A DNA stretch of 64,000 nucleotides from Bifidobacteriaceae bacterium (GTDB lineage Bacteria; Actinomycetota; Actinomycetes; Actinomycetales; WQXJ01): assembly GCA_031270825.1 (NCBI GenBank), contig JAISXH010000049.1, positions 1 to 64,000 on the forward strand, written 5' to 3'. This document shows, one piece after another, positions 30,408 to 38,965 of this stretch. Numbering within the stretch: the stretch's first letter is position 1; each line of letters opens with the position of its first letter. Below the pieces are notes generated by a model. It was given only the letters and a program-made list of their open reading frames with translations, ran no database searches and was not told where the DNA came from. The position numbers and the translations under genes were made by a program.

Positions 30408-30749
30408 GTGGAACCAGGAGGAACCGAACTGCGCGGCCTGACCGAAATGCTCAAAGGCGTGCTCGAGGGCTGCGTCTTGGAACTGATCGACCGTGGGGAA
30501 ACCTACGGCTACGAAATCACCCGGCGGCTGAACGAACTCGGCTTCGACGAGGTGGTGGAGGGCACGGTCTACGCGATTCTGCTCCGGTTTGAGCGCGGCG
30601 GATGGGTGGAAGCCGACCGCAGGCCTTCCCTGAGCGGACCACCGCGAAAGCTCTACCGGCTCAACGACGCGGGACGCGCTGAGCTGCGTTCATTTTGGGC
30701 CCGGTGGGGGTTTGTGGCCTCACGGATCACACGGCTGCGGGAGGACTAA
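30408..30749 (+). CDS. PadR-family regulator of an ABC exporter
   Basis: About 106-113 residues. The PadR winged helix is clear: KGVLEGCVLELIDRGETYGYEI, then VVEGTVYAILLRFERGGWV and RKLYRLNDAGRAEL. The start is uncertain. The GTG at 30408 has no ribosome site, whereas AGGAGGAA (30416-30423) is 5 nt before an in-frame CTG at 30429; a rare CTG start would give LRGLTEMLKG. The gene leads a four-gene operon with DUF1048, an ABC ATPase and an ABC-2 permease. The usual model is that the drug ligand releases PadR and turns on the pump. Confidence 0.9.
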   Translation: MEPGGTELRGLTEMLKGVLEGCVLELIDRGETYGYEITRRLNELGFDEVVEGTVYAILLRFERGGWVEADRRPSLSGPPRKLYRLNDAGRAELRSFWARWGFVASRITRLRED

Positions 30750-30751
30750 GG

Positions 30752-31111
30752 ATGGCCAGATTGCTTGAGTACATCAAACGGGTGAGGCGCGAAAAGCGCG
30801 AATACCGGCAGATGCGGCAGCGGGCGAGGGCGCTGCCGGCCGATTACGCCTACGTCTACGAGCGCCTTGAACGCTACCTGTGGCAACGCGCGGCCGGGAA
30901 CGGGATGGATATCATCGCCATCCTGGCAGACGTGGTCGAGTTGTTTGAGTCCGGGGCCGCCCAGGGCCAGGATGTCTTGGCGGTCACCGGCGTGGATGTG
31001 GCCGCCTTCGCCGACGAGCTGCTGCGCAGCGCCAAGACCTACACAGCCGACTGGCACGAGGCGCTGAATCGCGACATCCACCGCAAGCTGGGACGAGGCG
31101 AGGTCGAATGA
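30752..31111 (+). CDS. DUF1048 family protein
   Basis: A 119-residue, mostly helical protein of the DUF1048 family, which is regularly encoded between a PadR regulator and an ABC exporter. Its N-terminus MARLLEYIKRVRREKREYR is strongly basic and the middle (MDIIAILADVVELFESGAAQG) is a predicted helix. The function is unknown. The ATG follows the ribosome site GGAGG that overlaps the padR stop region, and its 3' end overlaps the ATPase gene by 4 nt, so all are translationally coupled. Confidence 0.85.
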   Translation: MARLLEYIKRVRREKREYRQMRQRARALPADYAYVYERLERYLWQRAAGNGMDIIAILADVVELFESGAAQGQDVLAVTGVDVAAFADELLRSAKTYTADWHEALNRDIHRKLGRGEVE

Positions 31112-31905
31112 GCCTTCCCGCCGTCGAATTGCGAGGCTTGCGAAAGTCGTTCGGTGACACGCCGGTGCTGCGCGGGGTCGATTTCGAGATCAACCGGGGC
31201 GAGGTGTTCGCGCTGTTGGGCTCGAACGGCGCCGGCAAAACCACGACTGTCAACATCTGCTCGACCTTGGTCAAAGCCAGTGGCGGCCAGGCCCTCGTGT
31301 GCGGCTTCGACGTTGCCCATCAGGGCGCTCAAGTGCGCCAACGCATCTCGCTGACCGGCCAGTTCGCCGCCGTGGACGGTGTTCTGAGCGGACGCGAGAA
31401 TCTGACCTTGATGGCCCGCCTGCGCGGCTTGGACCGCCGCAAAGAGGTGGTCGACGAGCTCCTGGACCGCTTCGGCCTCCAGGAAGCCGCCAACCGGCGG
31501 GTCGACACCTATTCAGGAGGCATGGCCCGTCGGCTTGACCTGGCCATGAGCCTGGTCGGGCGCCCAGAGGTGATCTTCCTGGACGAGCCGACCAACGGGC
31601 TCGATCCGGAAGGTCGTCTCGAGGTTTGGCGCATTGTCCAGGACTTAGCTGATCAAGGCGTCACCGTCCTGCTGACGACGCAGCAGTTGGAAGAAGCCGA
31701 GAAACTGGCCCACCGAATCGCCATCTTGCATGGCGGCAGGATCATCGCTTCTGGAACGCTTGCCGAGCTGAGGCGACTCTTCCCGCCGCCGCGGATCGAA
31801 TATGTCGAAAAGCAGCCCTCGCTCGAGGAGATCTTCCTCGCGATCATCGCCGCCGGAGCTCCGGGCGCCGGCGAAGGAGGTGGGGCACATGAAGACGGCG
31901 CGTGA
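31108..31905 (+). CDS. ABC exporter ATP-binding protein (DrrA-like)
   Basis: A 265-residue ATPase. Walker A GSNGAGKT, signature YSGGMARRLDLAMSL and Walker B VIFLDEPTNGLD are all intact, and the switch His is replaced at the usual place by a TTQQ context (LLTTQQLEEAE) typical of DrrA drug exporters. It energises the adjacent ABC-2 permease for export of a hydrophobic drug or lipid. It shares 17 nt with the permease gene, whose ribosome site lies within it. Confidence 0.92.
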   Translation: MSLPAVELRGLRKSFGDTPVLRGVDFEINRGEVFALLGSNGAGKTTTVNICSTLVKASGGQALVCGFDVAHQGAQVRQRISLTGQFAAVDGVLSGRENLTLMARLRGLDRRKEVVDELLDRFGLQEAANRRVDTYSGGMARRLDLAMSLVGRPEVIFLDEPTNGLDPEGRLEVWRIVQDLADQGVTVLLTTQQLEEAEKLAHRIAILHGGRIIASGTLAELRRLFPPPRIEYVEKQPSLEEIFLAIIAAGAPGAGEGGGAHEDGA

Positions 31906-32641
31906 CACGTCCGCGCTCCTGGGTCGCTCGCTGCGGCATATTCTGCGCAGCCCGGACACCATCATCACGGTCACGATTGTGCCGGTGATGATGATGCTGT
32001 TGTTCGTTTACGTCTTTGGCGGCGCGATCAACACCGGCTCGGAAAAGTACATCGACTACCTGCTGCCGGGGATCATTCTGATCGCCATCGCCTCGGGTGT
32101 TTCCTACACGGCCTTGCGGATCTTCTTCGACCAGCAGAAGGGCCTGATGGGGCGTTTCCGCTCGATGCCGATCCCGCGGGCGGCGATCCTGTGGGCGCAC
32201 GTTCTGACGTCGCTGGTTTCCAACGCCATCTCGGTGGCGGTGATCGTCTTGATCGCTTTGGCCATGGGTTTCAGGCCGCGAGCCGATCCGCTCGAGTGGC
32301 TGGCCGCGATCGGGATAGTGGCGCTGTTCACCCTCGCGCTGACGTGGCTGGCGATCATTCCGGGATTGACGGCCAAGAGCGTCGATGGCGCCGCGGCCTT
32401 TTCCTATCCGCTGGTCTTCCTGCCCTTTGTCAGCTCCGCTTTTGTTCCCACCGCCACCATGCCGGGGCCGGTGCGGGCGTTCGCGGAGAACCAGCCGGTC
32501 ACCGCGATCGTGGAGACTCTACGCAGTCTGCTCAGCGGCGATCCGGGCGCGGCGCCGATCTGGACGGCCCTGGTCTGGTGTGGCGGGATCGGCCTGGTCG
32601 CGTGCCTGGTGGCGGTCCGGACCTACAGCCGCTCGGCCTGA
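31889..32641 (+). CDS. ABC-2 type permease (DrrB-like)
   Basis: A 250-residue membrane protein with six hydrophobic helices in the ABC-2 pattern. The first is TVTIVPVMMMLLFVYVFGGA. The loop SVDGAAAFSYPLVFLPFVSSAFVP and the late motif NQPVTAIVETLRSLL are typical of DrrB-like exporters. ATG 31889 follows GAAGGAGGTG, whereas an earlier in-frame start would add a basic, non-family sequence. It is last in the padR operon. Confidence 0.9.
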   Translation: MKTARDTSALLGRSLRHILRSPDTIITVTIVPVMMMLLFVYVFGGAINTGSEKYIDYLLPGIILIAIASGVSYTALRIFFDQQKGLMGRFRSMPIPRAAILWAHVLTSLVSNAISVAVIVLIALAMGFRPRADPLEWLAAIGIVALFTLALTWLAIIPGLTAKSVDGAAAFSYPLVFLPFVSSAFVPTATMPGPVRAFAENQPVTAIVETLRSLLSGDPGAAPIWTALVWCGGIGLVACLVAVRTYSRSA

Positions 32642-32673
32642 CCTGACCGGCTCTGGGTCGGGCTTGGCCGCCT

Positions 32674-32805
32674 CGGAACGATGCCGCCCGCCCGCTCCCG
32701 TTGGCGGGACTTGCCTGGCGACGTGGCCCGCTCCGCAGCGTTGGAACGATGCCGGCCGCTTCTGTTAGCGGGACTCGGCTGGCGACGTGGCCCGCTCCGC
32801 AGCGT
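32674..32805. repeat. Degenerate tandem duplication of a gene's 3' end
   Basis: Two adjacent units of about 66 bp (32674-32741 and 32742-32805) share GGAACGATGCC at the start and a 27-bp identical block containing GGCGACGTGGCCCGC near the end. The second unit includes the last codons (ERATSPAES) and the stop of the minus-strand gene at 32765; the first is a non-coding copy downstream of it. Confidence 0.75.
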
Positions 32806-33484
32806 CGAGGTGCGTCTGGTACTCCCAGATGGCGTTGCGCAGACGCAGCGGGGCCACGTCCATGGATGTGGCGGCGGCGTTGATGAGCCCAAGCGCGGTC
32901 TGGGCCGGGACCTCGGCGCCAGTGGCGCTGCTGGCGAATTCAGCCAGCCAGGGATCGACCGGGACGGTCTCGACCCCGGCCACGAGGGCCAGCCGGGCCC
33001 AGCTCAGGCCCGAATGCTGCCCCGGCAAGTTGAGCCAGCGCTGGTGCAGGTTCCTATACTCCTGGGTGGATTTGGCGTAGCCGTTGACGAGGTCGGAAAC
33101 GGATTCCAGACCGGAGGCAATGGCGGCCTCGGCGGCCTGGTGGACCACGCCCGCTTTGTAGGGAGCGTCCGATTTGGCGTACACGCGCTGGTGATTGCCG
33201 ATCTGGTCGATCCAGGCGTCGAGGCCGATCGAGAACGTTTGCGCCAATTCGCTGGCGCCGTCCTGGTCGGCGTTCGCGCCCTGGCCGCGCCTGAAATCGC
33301 GGTACCGGTCGATGATCTCGATCACGGTGGTGTACCGGACTCGTTCGGACCAGATCGCGTCGATGACGCACTCGGCGAAGGACTGCGGGTAGGTGTTGAG
33401 TTGCGTCCACTCGGACGGCGCTGGCAGCAGCGTTTGAGAGGCATGCATGAAACGACTGAGTTGTGTTGCACTGATTGTGGCCAT
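32765..33484 (-). CDS. Unknown protein, weakly HhH-GPD/endonuclease III-like
   Basis: A 239-residue, soluble, mostly helical protein. The central stretch NLPGQHSGLSWARLALVAG...VPVDPWLAEFA resembles the helix-hairpin-helix and Asp loop of endonuclease III-type proteins (GxG...D pattern). The catalytic Lys and FeS cysteines of true enzymes are not evident. It is therefore only a remote suggestion. The start at 33484 is favoured because TACGTT ends 7 nt upstream on the minus strand and no ribosome site is present. The last codons lie in a tandem duplication. Neighbours give no clue. Confidence 0.6.
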   Translation of the reverse strand: MATISATQLSRFMHASQTLLPAPSEWTQLNTYPQSFAECVIDAIWSERVRYTTVIEIIDRYRDFRRGQGANADQDGASELAQTFSIGLDAWIDQIGNHQRVYAKSDAPYKAGVVHQAAEAAIASGLESVSDLVNGYAKSTQEYRNLHQRWLNLPGQHSGLSWARLALVAGVETVPVDPWLAEFASSATGAEVPAQTALGLINAAATSMDVAPLRLRNAIWEYQTHLDAAERATSPAESR

Positions 33485-33699
33485 GCCACACAACGTAGGC
33501 GCCCACACGGTTCGCCGCCGTGGGCATTTGGAGCCGTCCCGCAGTGTGGTCGCGGCGCCGTCGCCGGCGCGCAGGCGCCGCCCCGGCCGGCGCCTCAAGA
33601 CCGGTTCTTAACAATCGAGCCGACAGAACCGCAGGTCAAACGGCACTTGGGGGACGGCATCGGCGGATAGGCGGGCGCCAGGGCGTAGGCTGGGCGCCG

Positions 33700-35028
33700 G
33701 TGACCGTGAGAATCGAAAACACGAGCCCCGGCTCGAACCGCCCGAACAGCGTGCGAATGTTCGCGTCCCTGCGCATCCGCAACTACCGGCTGTTCTACAT
33801 TGGCGGCCTGGTCTCCAACATCGGCACCTGGATGGGCCGGATCGCGCAGGACTGGCTGGTGCTGGTGATCCTGACCGACCATTCCTCTATGGCGCTGGGA
33901 TTGACAACGGCGTTGCAGTTCCTGCCCGCGCCGCTCCTGGCCGGGCAGGCCGGCGTGGTCGCGGACCGCTTCGACAAGCGCAAAGTGTTGCAGCTCACCC
34001 AAGCGTTCATGCTGGTGACAGGGCTAGTTCTGGCCATCTTGGTGCTGACCGACACGGTCGAGCTGTGGCATGTGTACACGCTCAGTTTCCTGTCTGGGAT
34101 CGCGGCGGCTTTCGACGGGCCGACCCGCCAGGCCTTCGCTCCGGAGATCGTCCCGGCGGACTTGATTCCGAACGCGGTCGGGTTGAACACCACCTCTTTC
34201 AACGCCGCTCGGCTGATCGGGCCCGGATCGGCCGGCCTGATGATCGCCTGGTGGGGTGTGGGCCCGGCGCTGGCGATCAACGCGCTCAGCTACGCGCCGG
34301 TGATCTGGGCCTTGGCGTTGCAAAACCCCGCCGAGTTGAATCCCTCGCCCAGGGTCAGGGCCGATCATCCGATCCGAGACGGCCTGTCCTATGTCCGGCG
34401 CCAGCCGCGCATCATGTTGCTGATGTTCACCGTCTTCATGCTGGGGACCTTCGGCATGAACTTCCAGATCACGAATGCGCTGATGGCGACCGAGGTGTTC
34501 GGGGTCGGTTCGGAAGAATTCGGCTTCCTCGGCACCATCATGGCGGTGGGCTCGTTGGCCGCCGGCCTGATGGCCGCCAAGCGGACCCACCCGCGAATGC
34601 GCACCATCATGGCGGCGATGGGCGGTTTCGGGGTTTGCATGGTGGCGTTGACTTTGGCGCCGAATATCTACTTCTACGCGGTCTGCTTGGCGCCCACCGG
34701 TCTGTTCGCGTTGACTGTCATGACGGTGGCGAACGCGTCCGTGCAATTGGCCACGCCGCCGGCGTTGCGCGGTCGGGTGATGGCGCTCTACATGGCCATT
34801 TTCATTGGCGGAACACCGGTCGGCTCGCCGTTGCTGGGCTGGGTGGGCGAGGTCTTCGGGCCGCGTTGGACCCTGGCGGTGGGCGCCATCTCCGCGTTCA
34901 TCACGGTCGCGGTGGTGGTCGGCTTCATTTGGCGTTCCAAAGACTTCGACTGGCCCCGGCGCTCCCGGTCCGAGGACCCCGACTTCGACTACATCCGCGA
35001 AGGCGAGAGTCGCCAACCCCGCAACTGA
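33700..35028 (+). CDS. MFS transporter, EntS-like exporter
   Basis: A 442-residue major facilitator with 12 membrane helices. The N-terminus (LRIRNYRLFYIGGLVSNIGTWMGRIAQDWLVL) and the loop GVVADRFDKRKVLQ after helix 2 are typical of the MFS_3/EntS group that exports siderophores or drugs. A second conserved stretch is NAVGLNTTSFNAARLIGPGSAG. The start is GTG 33700, with TAGGCT at 33686-33691 as a possible -10 for a leaderless mRNA; a longer frame upstream is Arg-rich and unlike the family. Substrate unknown. The C-terminal tail is acidic (EDPDFDYIREGE). Confidence 0.85.
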   Translation: MTVRIENTSPGSNRPNSVRMFASLRIRNYRLFYIGGLVSNIGTWMGRIAQDWLVLVILTDHSSMALGLTTALQFLPAPLLAGQAGVVADRFDKRKVLQLTQAFMLVTGLVLAILVLTDTVELWHVYTLSFLSGIAAAFDGPTRQAFAPEIVPADLIPNAVGLNTTSFNAARLIGPGSAGLMIAWWGVGPALAINALSYAPVIWALALQNPAELNPSPRVRADHPIRDGLSYVRRQPRIMLLMFTVFMLGTFGMNFQITNALMATEVFGVGSEEFGFLGTIMAVGSLAAGLMAAKRTHPRMRTIMAAMGGFGVCMVALTLAPNIYFYAVCLAPTGLFALTVMTVANASVQLATPPALRGRVMALYMAIFIGGTPVGSPLLGWVGEVFGPRWTLAVGAISAFITVAVVVGFIWRSKDFDWPRRSRSEDPDFDYIREGESRQPRN

Positions 35029-35139
35029 TCCGTCTCAGCGCCGGAGCGGTCGCCGGTGGCGGCCTCAGCATCTCGCTGGCTCGGTGCCTCGGCGTCTCGG
35101 GAGTCGGCGCCCGGGCGGTCGCCGGTGGCGGGACAGGAT

Positions 35140-36390
35140 TCACCGGCGTGGGGTTCCCGGCGCTCCGGGCCACAGTGGCTCCTCGGCCGCATGTTCCGCG
35201 TCCTCAAGCACGCGCAACACATTGCCGCCGGCCAGTTTGGCCAGATCTGGGGCCGACCAACCCCGATCGGCCAGGGCCTCGAGCAGCCGTGGATAGCCGG
35301 ACACGTCCTCCAAACCCTCGGGTTGGAAGGGGGTGCCGTCGTAGTCGCCGCCCAGTCCGATGTGGTTGATCCCGGCGACCTCGCGCAAGTGTTCGACGTG
35401 CGCCACCACGTCGCCGATGCCGACCGGTGGCCTTGGGTGCAGCGCCTCCCATTCGGCCAGCCGCGCGAACGGTCCTCCCGCCGGCCGGGCGCCTGGACCG
35501 TGTTGGGCCAGCCACTGGTCAACCGTTTCGCCGGGCAGCGGGGCCGGTGGCCACATCGAGGCGAAATCGGGTTTGAAGTCCTCCAGCCCAGCCCTGAACT
35601 CGGCCTCCCATGCGGCCACCGCGGGAGAGATGAAGGCGGGCAAGAAGGTGACCTGCACCACCCCGCCGTTTTGCCGCAGAAGCCGCAACACGTCATCGGG
35701 CACGTTGCGGGGATGCGGGGTGACGGCGTGAGCGGACGAATGCGAAAAGATGACCGGCGCCTGGGCCACCGCCAACGCGGCGCGCTGGGTCTGCGCCGAG
35801 GTGTGGGACAGATCGACCAGCACGCCGATTCGAACCATTTCGCGAACCACCGCCTCGCCTTCGGCGCTGAGGCCGCCGTGGACCGGTTGGTCGGTGGCCG
35901 AATCGGCCCAGGCGGTGTTGGTTCCATGGGTGAGGGTGACGTAGCGAACGCCCAAGCGGGCGAAGGCGCGCAGGACGCCAATCGAGCGGGCCAGGCTATG
36001 GCCGCCCTCGATCCCGATCAGCGAGGCGATCAGGCCGGCCTTCCAGGCGGTCCGGACCTCGGCGGCGGTGTTGGCCCGGGCGAGCCGGTCAGGGTAGGCG
36101 GCGGCGAGCCGGTCTATAGCGTCGATCTGCTCCAAGGTGGAAACCACTGCTTCCGGCTCCGGCAACTGCGAAGGCACCCAGGCGGACCAGAACTGGGCGC
36201 CCACCCCGCCCTGGCGCAGACGGACCAAATCGGTGTGGTAGCGCGGCGTCAGCTGGTCCAATCCGGCCACCGAATAGGCCGCCTCCGAACGCAATTTGGC
36301 CGGTAAATCGTTATGGCCGTCAAACACCGGGCATTCGCTGAGGGCTTCGCGGACCGGTCGAGACAGCCCCTCCGGCAGGACGATTGGCAT
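35140..36390 (-). CDS. Membrane dipeptidase, peptidase family M19
   Basis: A 416-residue zinc dipeptidase (renal dipeptidase family). The metal-binding DGHNDLP near residue 24-30 supplies His and Asp, IEGGHSL carries the bridging Glu, and later metal ligands are in VDLSHTS and FSHSSAHAVTPHPRNVPD. The C-terminal part has GLGGDYDG, another family signature. AAGGAGAAGGC precedes the ATG. It is divergent from the peptide importer operon, which supports a joint role in peptide use. Cleaved substrates may include D-amino dipeptides. A direct repeat GCGGTCGCCGGTGGCGG lies in the 110-bp gap downstream. Confidence 0.9.
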   Translation of the reverse strand: MPIVLPEGLSRPVREALSECPVFDGHNDLPAKLRSEAAYSVAGLDQLTPRYHTDLVRLRQGGVGAQFWSAWVPSQLPEPEAVVSTLEQIDAIDRLAAAYPDRLARANTAAEVRTAWKAGLIASLIGIEGGHSLARSIGVLRAFARLGVRYVTLTHGTNTAWADSATDQPVHGGLSAEGEAVVREMVRIGVLVDLSHTSAQTQRAALAVAQAPVIFSHSSAHAVTPHPRNVPDDVLRLLRQNGGVVQVTFLPAFISPAVAAWEAEFRAGLEDFKPDFASMWPPAPLPGETVDQWLAQHGPGARPAGGPFARLAEWEALHPRPPVGIGDVVAHVEHLREVAGINHIGLGGDYDGTPFQPEGLEDVSGYPRLLEALADRGWSAPDLAKLAGGNVLRVLEDAEHAAEEPLWPGAPGTPRR

Positions 36391-36860
36391 GCCTTCTCCT
36401 TGCGGCTTTAGGGTTTAGGCGGATCGATCCGCCACCGCCGCCAGCTTGGGCAATAGCGGTGGGGCAAGCAACTTGGCCTCTTTACATAATCGCAACATAT
36501 GGAATATTGTAATGACGCGAAGGATGATCGACTTCCTGACCCGGCGGTTCTCCCCTTGGGCGACTGTCCCTTTACATACTCGCCTCTTCGAGTATCGCGC
36601 TGCTAGCTTGTTTTCGCTTGTCCCAGACCAATCCCCGATCATTGAATCAGGAATCCCAATCATGATCTCGTTGACTGAAGAACTCAAGGCTGCCGGCGTC
36701 GCCGCGGCGGTCTTTGGGCGCCGTCCAGCGGACTTGGCCTTCCGGCAGACATCCCGGAAGGCGTTCGGGCGGGCGTTCGGGCGGGCGTCCGGGCGGCTGC
36801 TCTCGCGAACGCCGGACTGGCGACTGGGCTGACAAGCGCTGGGAAGCAAAGGGAATCGTC
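36391..36860. promoter_or_regulatory. Regulatory region between dipeptidase and importer operon
   Basis: This 470-bp stretch is markedly AT-richer than its flanks. CTTTACATAATCGC (36480-36493) recurs as CTTTACATACTCGC (36570-36583). The second copy leads into a perfect inverted repeat ATACTCG-N6-CGAGTAT (36576-36595). TTTACA (36481-36486) with TATTGT (36505-36510) is a possible promoter. A small frame from ATG 36661 to 36832 (57 codons, MISLTEELKAAGV...) follows an AGGA. Its second half is a three-unit GCGTTCGGGCG-type DNA repeat, so it may not be a real gene. Confidence 0.5.
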
Positions 36861-37886
36861 ATGACCACCAGCCTTGACGCCACCGTCGCCACCAGGGCCG
36901 AGCCGTCCACCGTGGAGGAGGCGCCCTACGAGGGCGGCCGCGGGATCGCCCTGGCCTGGCTCGTGGTCAGACGTGTCTTGAGCGCGCTGCTGGTCCTTTG
37001 GATAGCCGTCAGCCTGACCTTCTTGGCGATCCAGCTCGCTCCCGGCGACACCGTCTCGCTGCTCTTGGGAGAAAACCGGGACGATCCCGAATTGCGTGCC
37101 GCCACGATTGAGCGTTGGGGACTGGACCAACCGGTCTGGGTGCAGTACTTCACTTATTTGGCCCGGATTCCCAAAGGCGACTTGGGCGTTTCTTACACCA
37201 TGCGCCAGAACGTCTCCGATCTGCTGGCCGAGGGCGCGGGGCCAACCATAACGTTGGCCCTGACGGCCACGGTGGTGGCGTTGATAATCGCCGTGCTGGC
37301 GACGTTGATCAACACCGCTCCGGTCAAGGGATTGCGAGCGGTCACCTCCGGCATCCAGTTGGTGATACTGTCGCTGCCCCCGTTCTGGCTGGCAATTCTG
37401 CTGTTGACGGTGGTGTCCTTCCGTTGGGGTTGGTTCTCGATCATCGAGACGGACAGTTGGCAGGCGCTGGTCCTGCCCACCTTGGCCCTCGCCATCCCGT
37501 CGGGCTTCTTCCTGACCCAGGTCTTGTCCGATGGCGTTTTCAGAGCCATTGAGCAGCCTTTCGCCGTCTCCGCACGGGCCCGGGGGCTTAGCCCGGCCGC
37601 GGTGCGGTACCGGCACGCCGTCAAACATGCCGCCCTGCCGGTTGTGAACCTGGTCGGTTTGCAGATTGGCGGTCTGCTCGGCGGGGCGGTGATCGTGGAG
37701 CAGATCTTTGGCCGTCCGGGGCTTGGCCAACTCGCCGTCAACGCGGTGATCGTCAAGGACGTGCCCTTGATCTTGGGGGTCACGCTGGTTTCGACCGCCG
37801 CCTATGTGGCCGCCTCGACAACGGTCGACCTGGTCGCCATCGCAATCGATCCGCGTCTGCGCACAGCCCGGGGAGGACCGAAATGA
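36861..37886 (+). CDS. Peptide-type ABC importer permease (DppB-like)
   Basis: A 341-residue permease with six membrane helices and the DppB/OppB layout: the first helix after an N-terminal 33-residue arm, a periplasm-side domain (SLLLGENRDDPELRAATIERWGL), and the coupling EAA-like loop ARARGLSPAAVRYRHAVKHAALP. The ATG at 36861 follows AAGGGAA. It overlaps the second permease gene by 4 nt. It forms with it the channel for the importer whose binding protein is encoded at 40706. Confidence 0.93.
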   Translation: MTTSLDATVATRAEPSTVEEAPYEGGRGIALAWLVVRRVLSALLVLWIAVSLTFLAIQLAPGDTVSLLLGENRDDPELRAATIERWGLDQPVWVQYFTYLARIPKGDLGVSYTMRQNVSDLLAEGAGPTITLALTATVVALIIAVLATLINTAPVKGLRAVTSGIQLVILSLPPFWLAILLLTVVSFRWGWFSIIETDSWQALVLPTLALAIPSGFFLTQVLSDGVFRAIEQPFAVSARARGLSPAAVRYRHAVKHAALPVVNLVGLQIGGLLGGAVIVEQIFGRPGLGQLAVNAVIVKDVPLILGVTLVSTAAYVAASTTVDLVAIAIDPRLRTARGGPK

Positions 37887-38965
37887 CCGCGCCTGTGGCT
37901 CCTGTCGCGCCCGTCACTCCTACCGCACCCGTCGCCTCTGCCGCACCTGTCGCGCCCGTCATTCCTGCCGAGACCGTCGTGCCCGCCGCATCCGTCGCCC
38001 CTGCCGCGCCCGACGTCACCGGCGTTGTCCCCACCCCCGACGGCGCCGCCCGTCCGGCCCCCGTTGGCGCTCAGACGGCGGTGAAGTCGCCGGGCCGGGC
38101 GTCAACAAAGCTGCGGTCGGCGCCGGCCAAGGCGTCGCGTCTATTGGGCGCCTGGTTGGCACGCCTGCAATGGGACCTTGTTTTCGCCCTGCCGATCCTG
38201 GCCGTGGTCGCCCTGGCGGCGATCGCGCCTGGGCTGTTGACCAGCGCCGACCCGCTCGACGGCAACCCCCGGGAATCCCATCTGGCCCCTAGCTGGGAGC
38301 ACCCGGCCGGCACGGACCTGCTCGGTCGCGATGTCTTGACCCGGGTCATCTACGGTGCCCGCTACTCGGTCGCGATCGGGTTGGGCGCCTCGGTGGTGGC
38401 AGTGCTGCTCGGCTTGGTTGTGGGGCTTGGATCGGCCGTCGCGCCGCGCTGGCTCCAACAGGTCTCCGATCGCCTCATCGACGTGCTGGCGGCCTTTCCC
38501 GGGCTGCTCTTGGCGATGTTCTTGATCACCTTCACCGGCCGCGGCCCTGACAACCTGGTCCTCGCTCTGGGGTTCGGGTCGCTGCCCGCCTACGCCCGGC
38601 TGATCAAGGCGAACGCCTCGGTCACACTTCAGTCGGGATATGTCGAACAAGCCAAGACCTTCGGCTTGAGCAAGGCACGAATCGTGCTTCGCCATGTTCT
38701 GCCCAACGCGCTCGGCGCCCTGCCGATCATGGTCACGATCGGCTTGGGAGGCGCCATCATCGGTTCGTCCGCGCTGAGCTTCCTGGGCCTGGGGCCGCAG
38801 CCGCCGGCCGCCGAATGGGGCCTGCTCCTGGCGGAAAGCCGCGCCTACCTGCGCCAAGCCTGGTGGAGCGCCATCTACCCGGGGATCGCTCTGACAGCGG
38901 TGGTGGTCGCCTCGACCGTCTTGGGCCAGAGCCTGCAGCGCCGCTACGAACGGAGAGACCGATGA
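37883..38965 (+). CDS. Peptide-type ABC importer permease (DppC-like)
   Basis: A 360-residue permease. The first 85 residues are an unusual Ala/Pro/Val-rich extension made of APVAPV-like units, then a basic stretch. The DppC core follows: a first helix (LVFALPILAVVALAAIAPGLL), the HPAGTDLLGRDVLTRVIYGAR signature and the coupling loop QAKTFGLSKARIVLRHVLPNA. Its start codon lies in the stop region of the previous gene and its stop overlaps the ATPase start (ATGA), so translation is coupled throughout. The low-complexity N-terminus is not needed for the fold. Confidence 0.92.
   Translation: MTAPVAPVAPVTPTAPVASAAPVAPVIPAETVVPAASVAPAAPDVTGVVPTPDGAARPAPVGAQTAVKSPGRASTKLRSAPAKASRLLGAWLARLQWDLVFALPILAVVALAAIAPGLLTSADPLDGNPRESHLAPSWEHPAGTDLLGRDVLTRVIYGARYSVAIGLGASVVAVLLGLVVGLGSAVAPRWLQQVSDRLIDVLAAFPGLLLAMFLITFTGRGPDNLVLALGFGSLPAYARLIKANASVTLQSGYVEQAKTFGLSKARIVLRHVLPNALGALPIMVTIGLGGAIIGSSALSFLGLGPQPPAAEWGLLLAESRAYLRQAWWSAIYPGIALTAVVVASTVLGQSLQRRYERRDR

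Noticed and set aside
36446-36832. A 128-codon frame upstream of the importer
   Set aside because: It spans promoter-like DNA and ends in a GC-rich repeat. Only the short parts are mentioned as possible small genes.
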